Below, one piece after another: positions 16,104 through 27,910 of a stretch of 30,746 nucleotides of DNA. The position numbers and the translations under genes are program-made. Every line of letters begins with the position of its first letter. Within the stretch, counting starts at the first letter, position 1. Origin of the DNA: CAZEFK01 sp964511405 (GTDB lineage Bacteria; Pseudomonadota; Alphaproteobacteria; Elsterales; Elsteraceae); the NCBI GenBank assembly GCA_964511405.1, contig CAZEFK010000075.1:1-30746 (forward strand), written 5' to 3'. The notes beneath the pieces are model-generated. The model was not told the DNA's origin, searched no databases, and was given only the letters and a program-made list of their open reading frames with translations.

Positions 16104-16233
16104 GGGGCTTCTCCATGACGATCGTCCGCTCGCGGCCATGCCACTGGTCGCGCACCGCGACGAACCCCATCTCGCTCATGTCGGGCGCGTCGGCCGCGGT
16201 GGCCGTCCGGATCTGGTGGGATGCTGCCGCCAT
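16081..16233 (-). CDS. Possible 50-residue small protein
   Basis: Open frame from the ATG at 16233 (MAAASHQIRTATAADAPDMS...) to a TAG at 16081, ending MEKPLVAPLVA. Nearly every third codon position is G or C, as in real genes here, and the stretch 16140-16233 is in no other gene. A purine-rich GGGGGG lies six bases before the ATG. It has no signal peptide or membrane segment, and I recognise no family. It overlaps the PLD lipoprotein start by about 23 bases, suggesting translational coupling, and diverges from lhr. It could still be chance in this GC-rich DNA. Confidence 0.5.
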   Translation of the reverse strand: MAAASHQIRTATAADAPDMSEMGFVAVRDQWHGRERTIVMEKPLVAPLVA

Positions 16234-16303
16234 GCTGCCCCCCAAGCTGGTTGACCCGTCCCGGTCGCCGCGACAGAGTAGCAGCAATCGCCTGGAACAC
16301 AAC

Positions 16304-20535
<4,232 letters not shown>

Positions 20536-20542
<7 letters not shown>

Positions 20543-20558
20543 GGCGCTAAAACACCCC
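20536..20558. terminator. Small hairpin spanning the stops of convergent lhr and acyl-CoA dehydrogenase genes
   Basis: GGGGTG (20536-20541) and CACCCC (20553-20558) form a 6-base-pair stem around an 11-base loop containing AAAA. The hairpin includes both stop codons, which are only 4 bases apart. It is a weak candidate for a shared terminator. Confidence 0.3.
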
Positions 20559-22307
20559 ATCGTCAAAATCGCGGATCGTGTCGCCGCCGGCGAGGATGGC
20601 CTGGGCCAGCGCCTCATGCTGGGGCAGCAGCCGGGTCATGAAGAAGCGCGCCGTATCGAGCTTGGCCCGATAGAAGCCGCCATCATCGCCGCCGGCCTTG
20701 GGCAGCGCCGCGGCGGCCATGCGCGCCCACTGGTCCGCCAGGGCCACCACCCCGAACAGCCGCAGATACTCGACGGCGCCGGCGGCGCCGGTCTCGGCGT
20801 CGGCCTGGTCGCGCAGCCAGGCCGTGACCGCCTTCAGCCGGTCGAGCGCCGCGGCGAGCGGCCGGACCACGAAGGCCAGCCCGGGATCGACGCCGTGCGC
20901 CTCCAGGAAGGCGTCGGCCGGCCCGAAGAACCGCGCCGGCAGCCGGCCGCCTTGGTCGCGCAGCTTGCGGCCGACCAGGTCCATGGCCTGGACGCCGTTC
21001 GTGCCCTCGTAGAGCTGGGTGATCCGGACGTCGCGGACCAGCTGCTCCATGCCGTGCTCGCGGATGTAGCCGTGGCCGCCGAACACCTGCACGCCGATCT
21101 GGGCGCACTCGCAGCCGAGATCGGTGAACAGCGCCTTGACCACCGGCGTCATCAGCCGGACCAGGTCGTCGGCGGCGGCGCGCTCCGCCGGGTCGGGGTG
21201 GCGGGTCCGGCGGTCGAGCGCCCGCGCCACCCCTTGGCCGAGCGCCCGCATGCCCTCGACATAGGCGCGCTGGGTCAGCAGCATGCGCCTGACATCGGGA
21301 TGCACCAGGATGGGGTCGGCGGCCTTGTCGGGGTGGCGGGCGCCGGTCGGGCTGCGGCCCTGAAGCCGGTCGCGGGCATAGGCGACGGCGCCCTGATAGG
21401 CGGCCTCGGCGATGCCCAGGCCCTGGATGCCGACCGCCAGCCGCTCGGTGTTCATCATCGTGAACATGGCGGCCAGGCCCTGGTGCGGCGCGCCGACCAG
21501 CCAGCCGGTGGCCTCGTCGAAGTTCAGGACGCAGGTGGCCGAGGCCTTCATGCCCATCTTGTGCTCCAGGGCGCCGCACACGACGCCGTTGGGGGCGCCG
21601 TCCCGCCGCTTGGGCACCAGGAACAGGCTGAGGCCGCGGCTGCCCGGCGGCGCGTCCGGCAGCCGCGCCAGCACCAAGTGCAGGATGTCGGGCGCGAGGT
21701 CGTGCTCGCCGGCGGAGATGAAGATCTTGGTGCCGGTGATCCGGTAGCTGCCGTCCGCGGCGGGCACGGCGCGGGTGCGCACCAGCCCCAGGTCGGTTCC
21801 CGCTTGGGGCTCGGTCAGGCACATGGTGCCGGTCCATGCGCCCGCGGCCAGCCGCGGCAGATACGTGGCCTTGAGGTCCGCCGAGCCGTGCGCGGCCAGG
21901 GCCTCGTAGGCGCCCAGGCTCAGCCCCGGATAGAGCGCGAACGACAGGTTGGCCGCGCAGGCCATCTCGTCGACCAGGACCGCCAGCGCATGGGGCAGGC
22001 CCTGGCCGCCATGCGCTGGATCGCAGGTGAGCGCGGTCCAGCCGGCCTCGGCATAGGCCCGGTAGGCCGCAGGAAAGCCTTTGGGGGTGGTCACGGCGCC
22101 CGCCTCGAACCGGCAGCCCTGCTCGTCGCCGGGACGGTTCAGCGGCTGCAGCACTTCCTCGGCGAAGGTCGCCGCGGCCTCCAGCACCGGGTCGGCCAGG
22201 TCGGCGCCGAGCTCGTCCAGCCCGGGCAGCGCCTGCAGCGCGTCGAGGCCGTACAGCTCCTGCAGGACGAAACGCATGTCGCGCAGCGGCGCTTGATAGG
22301 TGGGCAT
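20547..22307 (-). CDS. Acyl-CoA dehydrogenase, long form with C-terminal extension
   Basis: A 586-residue FAD-dependent acyl-CoA dehydrogenase that introduces the alpha-beta double bond in an acyl-CoA and passes electrons to ETF. FAD/substrate motifs MCLTEPQAGTDLG and ITGTKIFISAGEHDL are present. The catalytic base is Glu434 in QLYEGTNGVQAMDLVGRKL, and VFGGHGYIREHGMEQL precedes it. The last 130 or so residues are the extra C-terminal domain of the roughly 590-aa subgroup often labelled DmdC-like. That label should not be read as proof of methylmercaptopropionyl-CoA activity. The ATG follows GGGAGGG. It diverges from an acyl-CoA ligase and a MerR regulator, so it probably works with them in degradation of a fatty or branched acid. 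Confidence 0.93.
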   Translation of the reverse strand: MPTYQAPLRDMRFVLQELYGLDALQALPGLDELGADLADPVLEAAATFAEEVLQPLNRPGDEQGCRFEAGAVTTPKGFPAAYRAYAEAGWTALTCDPAHGGQGLPHALAVLVDEMACAANLSFALYPGLSLGAYEALAAHGSADLKATYLPRLAAGAWTGTMCLTEPQAGTDLGLVRTRAVPAADGSYRITGTKIFISAGEHDLAPDILHLVLARLPDAPPGSRGLSLFLVPKRRDGAPNGVVCGALEHKMGMKASATCVLNFDEATGWLVGAPHQGLAAMFTMMNTERLAVGIQGLGIAEAAYQGAVAYARDRLQGRSPTGARHPDKAADPILVHPDVRRMLLTQRAYVEGMRALGQGVARALDRRTRHPDPAERAAADDLVRLMTPVVKALFTDLGCECAQIGVQVFGGHGYIREHGMEQLVRDVRITQLYEGTNGVQAMDLVGRKLRDQGGRLPARFFGPADAFLEAHGVDPGLAFVVRPLAAALDRLKAVTAWLRDQADAETGAAGAVEYLRLFGVVALADQWARMAAAALPKAGGDDGGFYRAKLDTARFFMTRLLPQHEALAQAILAGGDTIRDFDDGVF

Positions 22308-22352
22308 CGGTCCCTCCCTGTGGTTGCGCCCACTCTCGGAGCGCGATCGCTC

Positions 22353-22369
22353 AAAGTCAAGTGGACTTT
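22353..22369. promoter_or_regulatory. Dyad 1 in the divergent acyl-CoA control region
   Basis: AAAGTC-aagtg-GACTTT, a perfect inverted repeat with a 5-base spacer, 46-62 bases before the dehydrogenase ATG. It stands out in an AT-rich island within GC-rich DNA. Together with dyad 2 and a third AAAGTC half-site (22404-22409), it is the likely binding region of the MerR-type regulator encoded two genes away. Confidence 0.55.
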
Positions 22370-22382
22370 AGTATGTGAATGT

Positions 22383-22396
22383 CAAAGTGAACTTTG
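22383..22396. promoter_or_regulatory. Dyad 2 in the divergent acyl-CoA control region
   Basis: CAAAGT-ga-ACTTTG, a perfect inverted repeat with a 2-base spacer and the same AAAGT/ACTTT core as dyad 1. On the minus strand it overlaps an exact TTGACA (-35 consensus, 22380-22385) that could serve the dehydrogenase gene, though no good -10 is spaced correctly. Confidence 0.5.
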
Positions 22397-22399
22397 CTG

Positions 22400-22428
22400 T
22401 TGTAAAGTCAATGGCGCTGTGCTAGACC
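22400..22428 (+). promoter_or_regulatory. Possible promoter of the acyl-CoA ligase-MerR operon
   Basis: TTGTAA (22400-22405) and TAGACC (22423-22428) are 17 bases apart and would start transcription about 43 bases before the ligase ATG. The third AAAGTC half-site overlaps the -35 edge. The match to consensus is partial. Confidence 0.35.
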
Positions 22429-22477
22429 TAAGGCAGGATGGCCCGCCCGGACGAGGCGGGCCCGAAGGGAGGGAACC

Positions 22478-24127
22478 ATGGACGGCACCGCCATCGAGCC
22501 CGCGGCCGAGGCCTATGACTTCCCGCTGCTGATCAAGCATCTGCTGAACGGGGCCCGGGGTCGCGCCGGGGATCGCCCGATCGTCTATGGCGACCGCGTC
22601 CGCTACGGCTATGCGATGCTGGAGGCGCGCCTGGCGGGGCTCGCCGGCGCCCTGGCCGGTCTGGGTGTCGGGCCGGGCGACACGGTCGCCGTGATGGACT
22701 GGGACAGCCACCGCTACCTGGAATGCTTCTTCGCCGTGCCGATGATGGGCGCGGTGCTGCAGACCGTGAACGTGCGGCTGTCGCCCGAGCAGATCCTGTA
22801 CACCCTCAACCATGCGGGCGCCGGCACGCTGCTGGTCCATGCCGATTTCCTGCCCCTGCTGGCGGGCATCCGCGACCGGCTGGAGCATGTCAGGCGGGTC
22901 GTCCTGATCGACGACGGCCAGGCGCCGCCTGCCGCGGGCGTCGATGTCGCCGGCGGCTACGAAGCGCTGCTGGCCGAGGCACCCGCGGCCTACGCCTTCC
23001 CGGACTTCGCGGAAATCAGGCGCGCCACGACCTTCTACACCACCGGCACCACCGGCCTGCCCAAGGCGGTCTATTTCAGCCACCGCCAGCTGGTGCTGCA
23101 CACGCTGGCCCAGTGCGCGGCGCTGGGCACCGCCGGCCGGCAGGGCCGGATCCACCGCGACGACGTCTACATGCCGATCACGCCGATGTTCCACGTCCAC
23201 GCCTGGGGCTTCCCCTATGCAGCGACGATGCTCGGCCTGAAGCAGGTCTATCCCGGCCGCTACCTGCCCGACCGGCTGCTGGCGCTGATCCGCGACGAGC
23301 AGGTCACCTTCTCGCACTGCGTGCCGACGATCCTGCAGATGCTGCTGGCCCATCCCCAGGCCGCGGACATCGAGCTCAGCGGCTGGAAGGTGGTGGTCGG
23401 CGGCTCGGCACTGCCCCAGGCGCTGGCCCGCCAGGCCCTGGCCCGCGGCATCGACGTCTTCGTCGGCTACGGCATGTCCGAGACCTGCCCGATCCTGACC
23501 CTGGCGCAGGTGCCGAGCGCGCGTTTGGACGAGCCGGCCGAGGCGACCCTGCCGGTGCGGCTGCGCGCCGGCCTGCCGATGCCGCTGGTCGACCTGCGCG
23601 TGGTCGACGACGCCATGGCCGATGTGCCGCCGGGCGGCGGCAGCGGCGAAGTGGTGGCGCGGGCGCCGTGGCTGACCCAGGGCTATCTGGGCAACGCCGA
23701 GGCCTCGGACCGGCTGTGGGCCGGCGGCTATCTCCACACCGGCGACATCGGCCGGCTGGAGGCCGATGGCGGCCTGGTCATCACCGACCGCCTGAAGGAC
23801 GTGATCAAGACCGGCGGCGAATGGGTGTCGTCGATCGAGCTGGAAGACCTGATCGCCCAGCATGAGGGCGTGGCCGAGGTCGCCGTGATCGGCGTGCCCG
23901 ATCCGCGCTGGGGCGAGCGGCCGGTGGCCCTGGTCGTGCCCAAGCCGGCCCTCGCTGCAACCCTCGACGCGGCGGCGATCGCCGACCATGTCCGGAACAG
24001 GATCGACGCCGGGGCCCTGTCGAAGATCGCGCTGCCGGAGCGGATCCTGCTCGTCGAGGCCCTGGACAAGACCAGCGTCGGCAAGCTCGACAAGAAGGCG
24101 CTGCGGGCCCGCTATGGCAGCCTCTAG
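22478..24127 (+). CDS. AMP-forming acyl-CoA ligase (AlkK-like fatty acid-CoA synthetase)
   Basis: A 549-residue adenylate-forming enzyme that activates a fatty acid to its CoA ester with ATP. The P-loop core is TFYTTGTTGLPKAVYFSHRQ (from about residue 185; the usual Gly after PK is Ala). The A5 motif is GYGMSETCP (about 330). The A7-A8 hinge region is HTGDIGRLEADGGLVITDRL, followed by KDVIKTGGEWVSS. The A10 catalytic Lys is Lys536 in SVGKLDKKALR. Length and motifs suit the AlkK-like medium-chain group, which also includes DmdB-type enzymes. The ATG follows AAGGGAGGGAAC. The gene overlaps the MerR regulator by 14 bases and diverges from an acyl-CoA dehydrogenase, giving the first two steps of a beta-oxidation route. 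Confidence 0.93.
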   Translation: MDGTAIEPAAEAYDFPLLIKHLLNGARGRAGDRPIVYGDRVRYGYAMLEARLAGLAGALAGLGVGPGDTVAVMDWDSHRYLECFFAVPMMGAVLQTVNVRLSPEQILYTLNHAGAGTLLVHADFLPLLAGIRDRLEHVRRVVLIDDGQAPPAAGVDVAGGYEALLAEAPAAYAFPDFAEIRRATTFYTTGTTGLPKAVYFSHRQLVLHTLAQCAALGTAGRQGRIHRDDVYMPITPMFHVHAWGFPYAATMLGLKQVYPGRYLPDRLLALIRDEQVTFSHCVPTILQMLLAHPQAADIELSGWKVVVGGSALPQALARQALARGIDVFVGYGMSETCPILTLAQVPSARLDEPAEATLPVRLRAGLPMPLVDLRVVDDAMADVPPGGGSGEVVARAPWLTQGYLGNAEASDRLWAGGYLHTGDIGRLEADGGLVITDRLKDVIKTGGEWVSSIELEDLIAQHEGVAEVAVIGVPDPRWGERPVALVVPKPALAATLDAAAIADHVRNRIDAGALSKIALPERILLVEALDKTSVGKLDKKALRARYGSL

Positions 24128-24635
24128 CGCATCGGACCGCGACCGCCTGGCGACCGCGGCCGAGGTCGCGCGCGAGCTCGGGCTGACCGCCCAAGGGGTC
24201 CGGTTCTACGAGGAGCAGGGCCTGATCACGCCCGCCCGCGTCGGCAAGACCCGGGTCTACACCTATCGCGACCGCGCCCGGCTGCGGCTGATCCAGAAGC
24301 TGCGCCGGGTCGGGTTCTCGCTGGCGGCGATCCGCGACTATCTCGGCCTGTACCGGGCCGACGCCAGCGGTGCGGCCCAGTATCGCGCCGGGTTGGCGCG
24401 CATCCGCGACCGGATCCGCGAGCTGGAGGGCAAGCGGCGCGCCATCGAGGATGCGCTCGGCGGGCTGCAGGTGCTGGAGCGCGACGCGTCCGAGCGGCTG
24501 GCCGCGGCCGAACCGGGGGCGGCGGGAGGCACCGCCGACGGACCGCGACCCGGCTTCGTCTTCGTCGCGACGGGTCCACGGCCGTCCGAGGGGGCCGCGA
24601 TCTCATTGCATCCCGAGGACGGCCATCAGGGGTGA
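24114..24635 (+). CDS. MerR-family transcriptional regulator
   Basis: A 173-residue regulator whose ATG lies inside the ligase gene, 14 bases before its stop, so the two are translationally linked. The N-terminal winged helix reads ATAAEVARELGLTAQGVRFY, followed by EEQGLITPARVGKTRVYTY and RLRLIQKLRRVGFSLAAIRDYL. A coiled-coil dimerisation helix follows (about 90-130, RIRDRIRELEGKRRAIEDAL). There are no cysteines set out as in metal-sensing MerR proteins, so an organic or acyl-CoA effector is more likely. It probably controls the divergent acyl-CoA genes through the AAAGT/ACTTT dyads; that assignment is inference. Confidence 0.88.
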   Translation: MAASSASDRDRLATAAEVARELGLTAQGVRFYEEQGLITPARVGKTRVYTYRDRARLRLIQKLRRVGFSLAAIRDYLGLYRADASGAAQYRAGLARIRDRIRELEGKRRAIEDALGGLQVLERDASERLAAAEPGAAGGTADGPRPGFVFVATGPRPSEGAAISLHPEDGHQG

Positions 24636-24847
24636 GGGCTCGGATCCGGCAGTTCCTCACGCGCTCGGATCGGATCGACTCTGGCGACAACCGGAGAGTC
24701 GGCGGCAAGGTCAACACCGAACCACTCCCGGCATCGTTCGATGATCTCGCCCACTTTGGATTGCCACCGGGTCAGATCGGCGACGCTCGGGCCGGGCTTT
24801 ATCCGGCCGGCTTCACTCACATACCGGACGGTCGTCGGGCGGCTCAA
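24626..24847 (-). CDS. Unknown 73-residue protein coupled to a nucleotidyltransferase
   Basis: Open frame from a TTG at 24847 that overlaps the nucleotidyltransferase stop (TTGA), ending at a TGA that overlaps the convergent MerR gene by 10 bases. It reads like a real soluble protein (DLTRWQSKVGEIIERCREWF, a likely amphipathic helix, and an acidic/proline C-terminus). I recognise no family. Its position is where a HEPN partner would be expected beside a MNT-type protein, but it is too short and lacks an Rx4-6H motif. It may be an unrelated small partner, a remnant, or spurious. Confidence 0.5.
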   Translation of the reverse strand: MSRPTTVRYVSEAGRIKPGPSVADLTRWQSKVGEIIERCREWFGVDLAADSPVVARVDPIRAREELPDPSPHP

Positions 24848-25251
24848 CCAATGCGTACGCCTTCCGTCTGGAGCACGAAAGCCAGAGTGTTGACGGTGCC
24901 CGAAGCGGCACGAACGTCGTCTTCACGTTCGGCAAAGACGTTGGCCGTCAAGCCGGCGTCTCGTCCGATGCGCCAGCATCCGGCCGGATCCAGGTCCGCC
25001 TCGGGCGCGTCGTTCGGCAGCACAAGGAAGAAGTCCCAATCGCTGTCCGATCGGGCGTCGCCGCGGGCGCGACTCCCGAACAGCCAAACCTGCGTGGCCC
25101 GGAGCCTGCTCCGCGCCAGTTCTACCAGCCGCCCGAGCGCGGGCTCGGCCCCAAGAAGCGCTGTCGCGTGCCCGTCACGCGGTCGCGACAGCGGATCTCC
25201 GCTGCGGTCGCGAGTCGGGCCAAGGTCTGATCCGGTGTGAGGACCCTGCAT
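24844..25251 (-). CDS. MNT-type nucleotidyltransferase domain protein
   Basis: A 135-residue minimal nucleotidyltransferase. The active-site signature is GSRARGDARSDSDWDF: Gly59-Ser60, then Asp71 and Asp73, which bind metal and nucleotide. The C-terminus NTLAFVLQTEGVRIG resembles a group of alphaproteobacterial stand-alone NTase proteins. Many such proteins act as antitoxins that AMPylate a HEPN toxin, but no HEPN gene is adjacent. The ATG at 25251 is chosen because upstream reading continues only antisense to the AlaX gene. The N-terminal 40 residues are low in order. GC is lower here (about 60-67% in lines I counted, against about 78% in the ligase gene), suggesting acquisition by transfer. 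Confidence 0.78.
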   Translation of the reverse strand: MQGPHTGSDLGPTRDRSGDPLSRPRDGHATALLGAEPALGRLVELARSRLRATQVWLFGSRARGDARSDSDWDFFLVLPNDAPEADLDPAGCWRIGRDAGLTANVFAEREDDVRAASGTVNTLAFVLQTEGVRIG

Positions 25252-25389
25252 GCCGAAATCATAGCGCCAGATGCGCGCTTCGACATCTCCCTTGGGCCGC
25301 AAGGCCGCTCCCACCCTCGATTTTCGCCAATACCGGCCGGGCGGGGCGCGGCAGGGTGTGCGGGCACGCGCAACCGCAGGGACCCCGCC

Positions 25390-26115
25390 ATGGCCGAAGG
25401 CTTCTATCACCGGCACCCCGAGACCTTTGCCGTCGAGACCACCGTGGTCGACGCCCGGCCCGGGCGCATCAGGCTGGCCGAGTCGCCGTTCTATCCGGGC
25501 GGTGGCGGCCAGTTGGCCGACCGCGGCCATGTCGGCTGGCAGGGCGGCCGGCTGGCCGTGACCGGCATCGAGGCCGAGGATGACCAGCCCTGGCTGCTGC
25601 TGTCCGATCCCGCGGCCGAGCTGTCCGGTACGGTGCAGGCCGAGGTCGATGCCGGGTTCCGGCAGATGATGCGCGAGATGCACACCGGCACCCATATCCT
25701 GAACGCCCTGGTGTTCCAGGCCTTCGACGGGGCGCTGGTGACCAGTGCCCAGATGAACGATGACGGCACCGCACGCATGGACTTCGACGTGCCCGAGGCC
25801 GACAACGACCGCCTGCGCGCGCTGGAGGGGCCGCTCAACGACATCGTCCGCCAGGACCTGCCCGTGCGCATCGAGGCCGTGCCGTTCGAGGCCGCGCGCG
25901 CCCAGCCCGGGCTGATCCGCTCGAAGTCGGTGGCGCCGCCGCCGACCGCGGACGGCCGGGTCCGCATCGTCGAGATCGTCGGGCTCGACCGCCAGGCCTG
26001 CGGCGGCACGCATCTGGCCTCGACCGGCCGCTCGCGGCCGCTGCGCATCCTCAAGATCGAAAACAAGGGGCGGCACAATCGCCGGATCCGGATCGGGCTG
26101 GCGGATATGGTCTGA
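25390..26115 (+). CDS. alaX: Alanyl-tRNA editing protein (AlaX family)
   Basis: A 241-residue free-standing homologue of the alanyl-tRNA synthetase editing domain. It hydrolyses mischarged Ser-tRNA(Ala) or Gly-tRNA(Ala). The zinc ligands are visible: His98 and His102 in MHTGTHIL, and Cys204 and His208 in ACGGTHLAST. The N-terminal AESPFYPGGGGQLADRG matches the family's PGGGGQ loop. The frame is open to 25237, but MAEGFYHRHPETF at 25390 begins the conserved domain and has AGGGA eight bases ahead. It is followed after 4 bases by a transporter gene. Confidence 0.93.
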   Translation: MAEGFYHRHPETFAVETTVVDARPGRIRLAESPFYPGGGGQLADRGHVGWQGGRLAVTGIEAEDDQPWLLLSDPAAELSGTVQAEVDAGFRQMMREMHTGTHILNALVFQAFDGALVTSAQMNDDGTARMDFDVPEADNDRLRALEGPLNDIVRQDLPVRIEAVPFEAARAQPGLIRSKSVAPPPTADGRVRIVEIVGLDRQACGGTHLASTGRSRPLRILKIENKGRHNRRIRIGLADMV

Positions 26116-26119
26116 GCCC

Positions 26120-27061
26120 GTGGCCGCCCGGCTGCTGGCGCGGATCTGGCAGCGGCCTTACGCGCTGCTGCCGCTGCCGCCCCTGTTCTGGGCCGGCAAC
26201 CTGCTGATCGGCCGCGCCTGGGCGGCCGAATTGCCGCCCTTCGGCCTGACCTTCTGGCGCTGGGTGGTGGCGGCGCTGGTCATCCTGCCGCTGGCTTGGC
26301 GCGAGCTGGCGGCCAAGCGGCGCGAAGTACTGGCGCACGGACCGGTCATCCTGGCCTGCAGCGCCTTCGGCTTCGCGGGTTATCCGGTGCTGAACTATCT
26401 GGGCCTGCGCACGACGCCGGCGGCGACCGCGGCCATGCTGAACTCGTCGCTGCCGCTCATGGTGCCGGTGTTCGCCTGGGCGCTGCTGCGCGAGGTGCCG
26501 GCCCCGCGCACGATCGCCGGGATCCTGCTGTCCCTGGTCGGGGTCGCCTGGATCGTCGGGCGCGGCGATTGGACGGCGCTCGCCGCCCTCTCGATCGACG
26601 GCGGCGAAATCCTGGTGCTGTTGGCCGTCGCCGGCTACGCGCTCTATTCGGTGCTGCTGCGCTACCGGCCGCGCGCCCTGTCCGACCGGGCGTTCCTGGC
26701 GGCCATGGCGCTGGCCACGGCGATCCTGACCGCGCCTTGCTGGGCCTGGGAAGCGGCGACGGACCGCGCCATGCCCACCGACCTGCGCGCGATCGGGGCC
26801 GTGCTGTTCATCGGGATCTTCGCCTCCCTGGCCGGGAACGCAATCTGGAACCGGTGCGTCGCCACGCTCGGCTCGACCCTGACCGGAGCGTCGTTTCATC
26901 TGGTCGCCGTCTATTCGTCGGTCCTGGCCTGGCTGGTCCTGGGCGAGCCGATCCGGCTCTACCATTGGGCCGGCATCGTGCTGATCCTGGCCGGGTTTGC
27001 GCTGGCCGCCGGTGGTCAGCCGCGGGCCGCGCGGGCAAACTGGCGCGGCGTGACGCCGTAG
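26120..27061 (+). CDS. EamA/DMT-family membrane transporter
   Basis: A 313-residue drug/metabolite-superfamily permease with about ten transmembrane helices in two EamA repeats. Repeat one includes LPPLFWAGNLLIGRAWA, NYLGLRTTPAATAAMLNSS and PVFAWALLREVP. Repeat two includes ALYSVLLRY and GNAIWNRCVATLGSTLTGA, then VLAWLVLGEPIRLYHWAG. It probably exports a small metabolite or amino acid. It starts with GTG four bases after alaX, so the two are co-transcribed. The last 46 bases overlap the 3' end of the AraC-type regulator gene on the other strand. Confidence 0.9.
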   Translation: MAARLLARIWQRPYALLPLPPLFWAGNLLIGRAWAAELPPFGLTFWRWVVAALVILPLAWRELAAKRREVLAHGPVILACSAFGFAGYPVLNYLGLRTTPAATAAMLNSSLPLMVPVFAWALLREVPAPRTIAGILLSLVGVAWIVGRGDWTALAALSIDGGEILVLLAVAGYALYSVLLRYRPRALSDRAFLAAMALATAILTAPCWAWEAATDRAMPTDLRAIGAVLFIGIFASLAGNAIWNRCVATLGSTLTGASFHLVAVYSSVLAWLVLGEPIRLYHWAGIVLILAGFALAAGGQPRAARANWRGVTP

Positions 27062-27846
27062 CAGCGCTTGAACTGGCGGGTCAGCGCGCTCTGGTCGTAG
27101 AAGCCCGACGCCAGCGCGGCCTCGGCGATCGGGGCGCCGGCGGCCAGGTGCCGGCAGGCGGCCTGCAGGCGCAGCTGGGTCAGGTAGGCGTGCGGCGTGA
27201 GCCCGGTGGTGCGCTTGAACAGGCCGATCAGCTGGAAGGGCGTCAATCCCATCGCGCAGCCCAGATCGTCGAGCGATGGCGGCCCGCTCAGCGACCCCTG
27301 CAGGATGTCGATGGCCGCCTTGAGCCGCCGGCGGTCCCGCGGCCCGGGCTCGATGCGGCCGCCGCCGCTGCCGTGGCGCCGGAACAGCGTGCCGAAGGCG
27401 GCCAGCGTCCGCTCGCGCGCCTGGAAGCTGTCCGTGCCGTCCTGCAGGCACCGGTGCAGCGCCAGGAAACCGGCGATCAGGTCGGGATCCTCGAAGCGGT
27501 TGCGGAGGAAATAGGGCAGGGCGTCGACACCAAGGCCGCGCGACACGGCGTCGAGCGCCGGCCGCTCCAGGTACAGCGCGCGGTAGCGCCAGTGCCGGCT
27601 GCCGCCCATGTCGCCGGAATGCGGCTCGGCCGGGTTGAAGACATACAGCGTCGACGCCGTCGCCTGGTCGACGACGCCGCGGCTGCGGATCTCCGACCCG
27701 CCGAGCTCGGTCGCCGCCACGACGACGGCGTCGTGGCTATGCGGCGCATAGCTCTGGGTGTGGAAATCGGCATGCATCAGCGTCAGGCCGTCGAAATGAC
27801 GGTCGCGCCAGTAACGGGCGGTGTTCAGCGGGTCGGTGCGGGCCAT
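27016..27846 (-). CDS. AraC-family transcriptional regulator
   Basis: A 276-residue activator or repressor. Residues about 15-110 form an AraC-type cupin effector domain (HTQSYAPHSHDAVVVAATE, VFNPAEPHSG). Residues about 175-276 form the double helix-turn-helix DNA-binding domain: SLDDLGCAMGLTPFQLIGLF, then PIAEAALASGFYDQSALTRQ and FKRCYGVTPRQF. The ATG at 27846 begins MARTDPLNTARYWRD. AraC proteins of this build often sit beside amino-acid or metabolite exporters, so the overlapping EamA gene is a likely target. The two genes converge with a 46-base overlap. Confidence 0.92.
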   Translation of the reverse strand: MARTDPLNTARYWRDRHFDGLTLMHADFHTQSYAPHSHDAVVVAATELGGSEIRSRGVVDQATASTLYVFNPAEPHSGDMGGSRHWRYRALYLERPALDAVSRGLGVDALPYFLRNRFEDPDLIAGFLALHRCLQDGTDSFQARERTLAAFGTLFRRHGSGGGRIEPGPRDRRRLKAAIDILQGSLSGPPSLDDLGCAMGLTPFQLIGLFKRTTGLTPHAYLTQLRLQAACRHLAAGAPIAEAALASGFYDQSALTRQFKRCYGVTPRQFARAARG

Positions 27847-27910
27847 GCCGACGCCTTTTTTACCGCTCCGCCTTCAGTTTGTCCGCCATCGCTGCGGCCC
27901 GTTCGAGCGG

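Noticed and set aside
16293..16298. TGGAAC half-site upstream of lhr as a LacI operator
   Set aside because: Only a hexamer with no inverted partner; expected by chance in a window of this size.
20547..24127. DMSP demethylation pathway (DmdB/DmdC) from the dehydrogenase and ligase
   Set aside because: Both belong to broad families in which such labels are passed on by similarity; no DmdA or DmdD-type gene is in the module, so only general acyl-CoA metabolism is supported.
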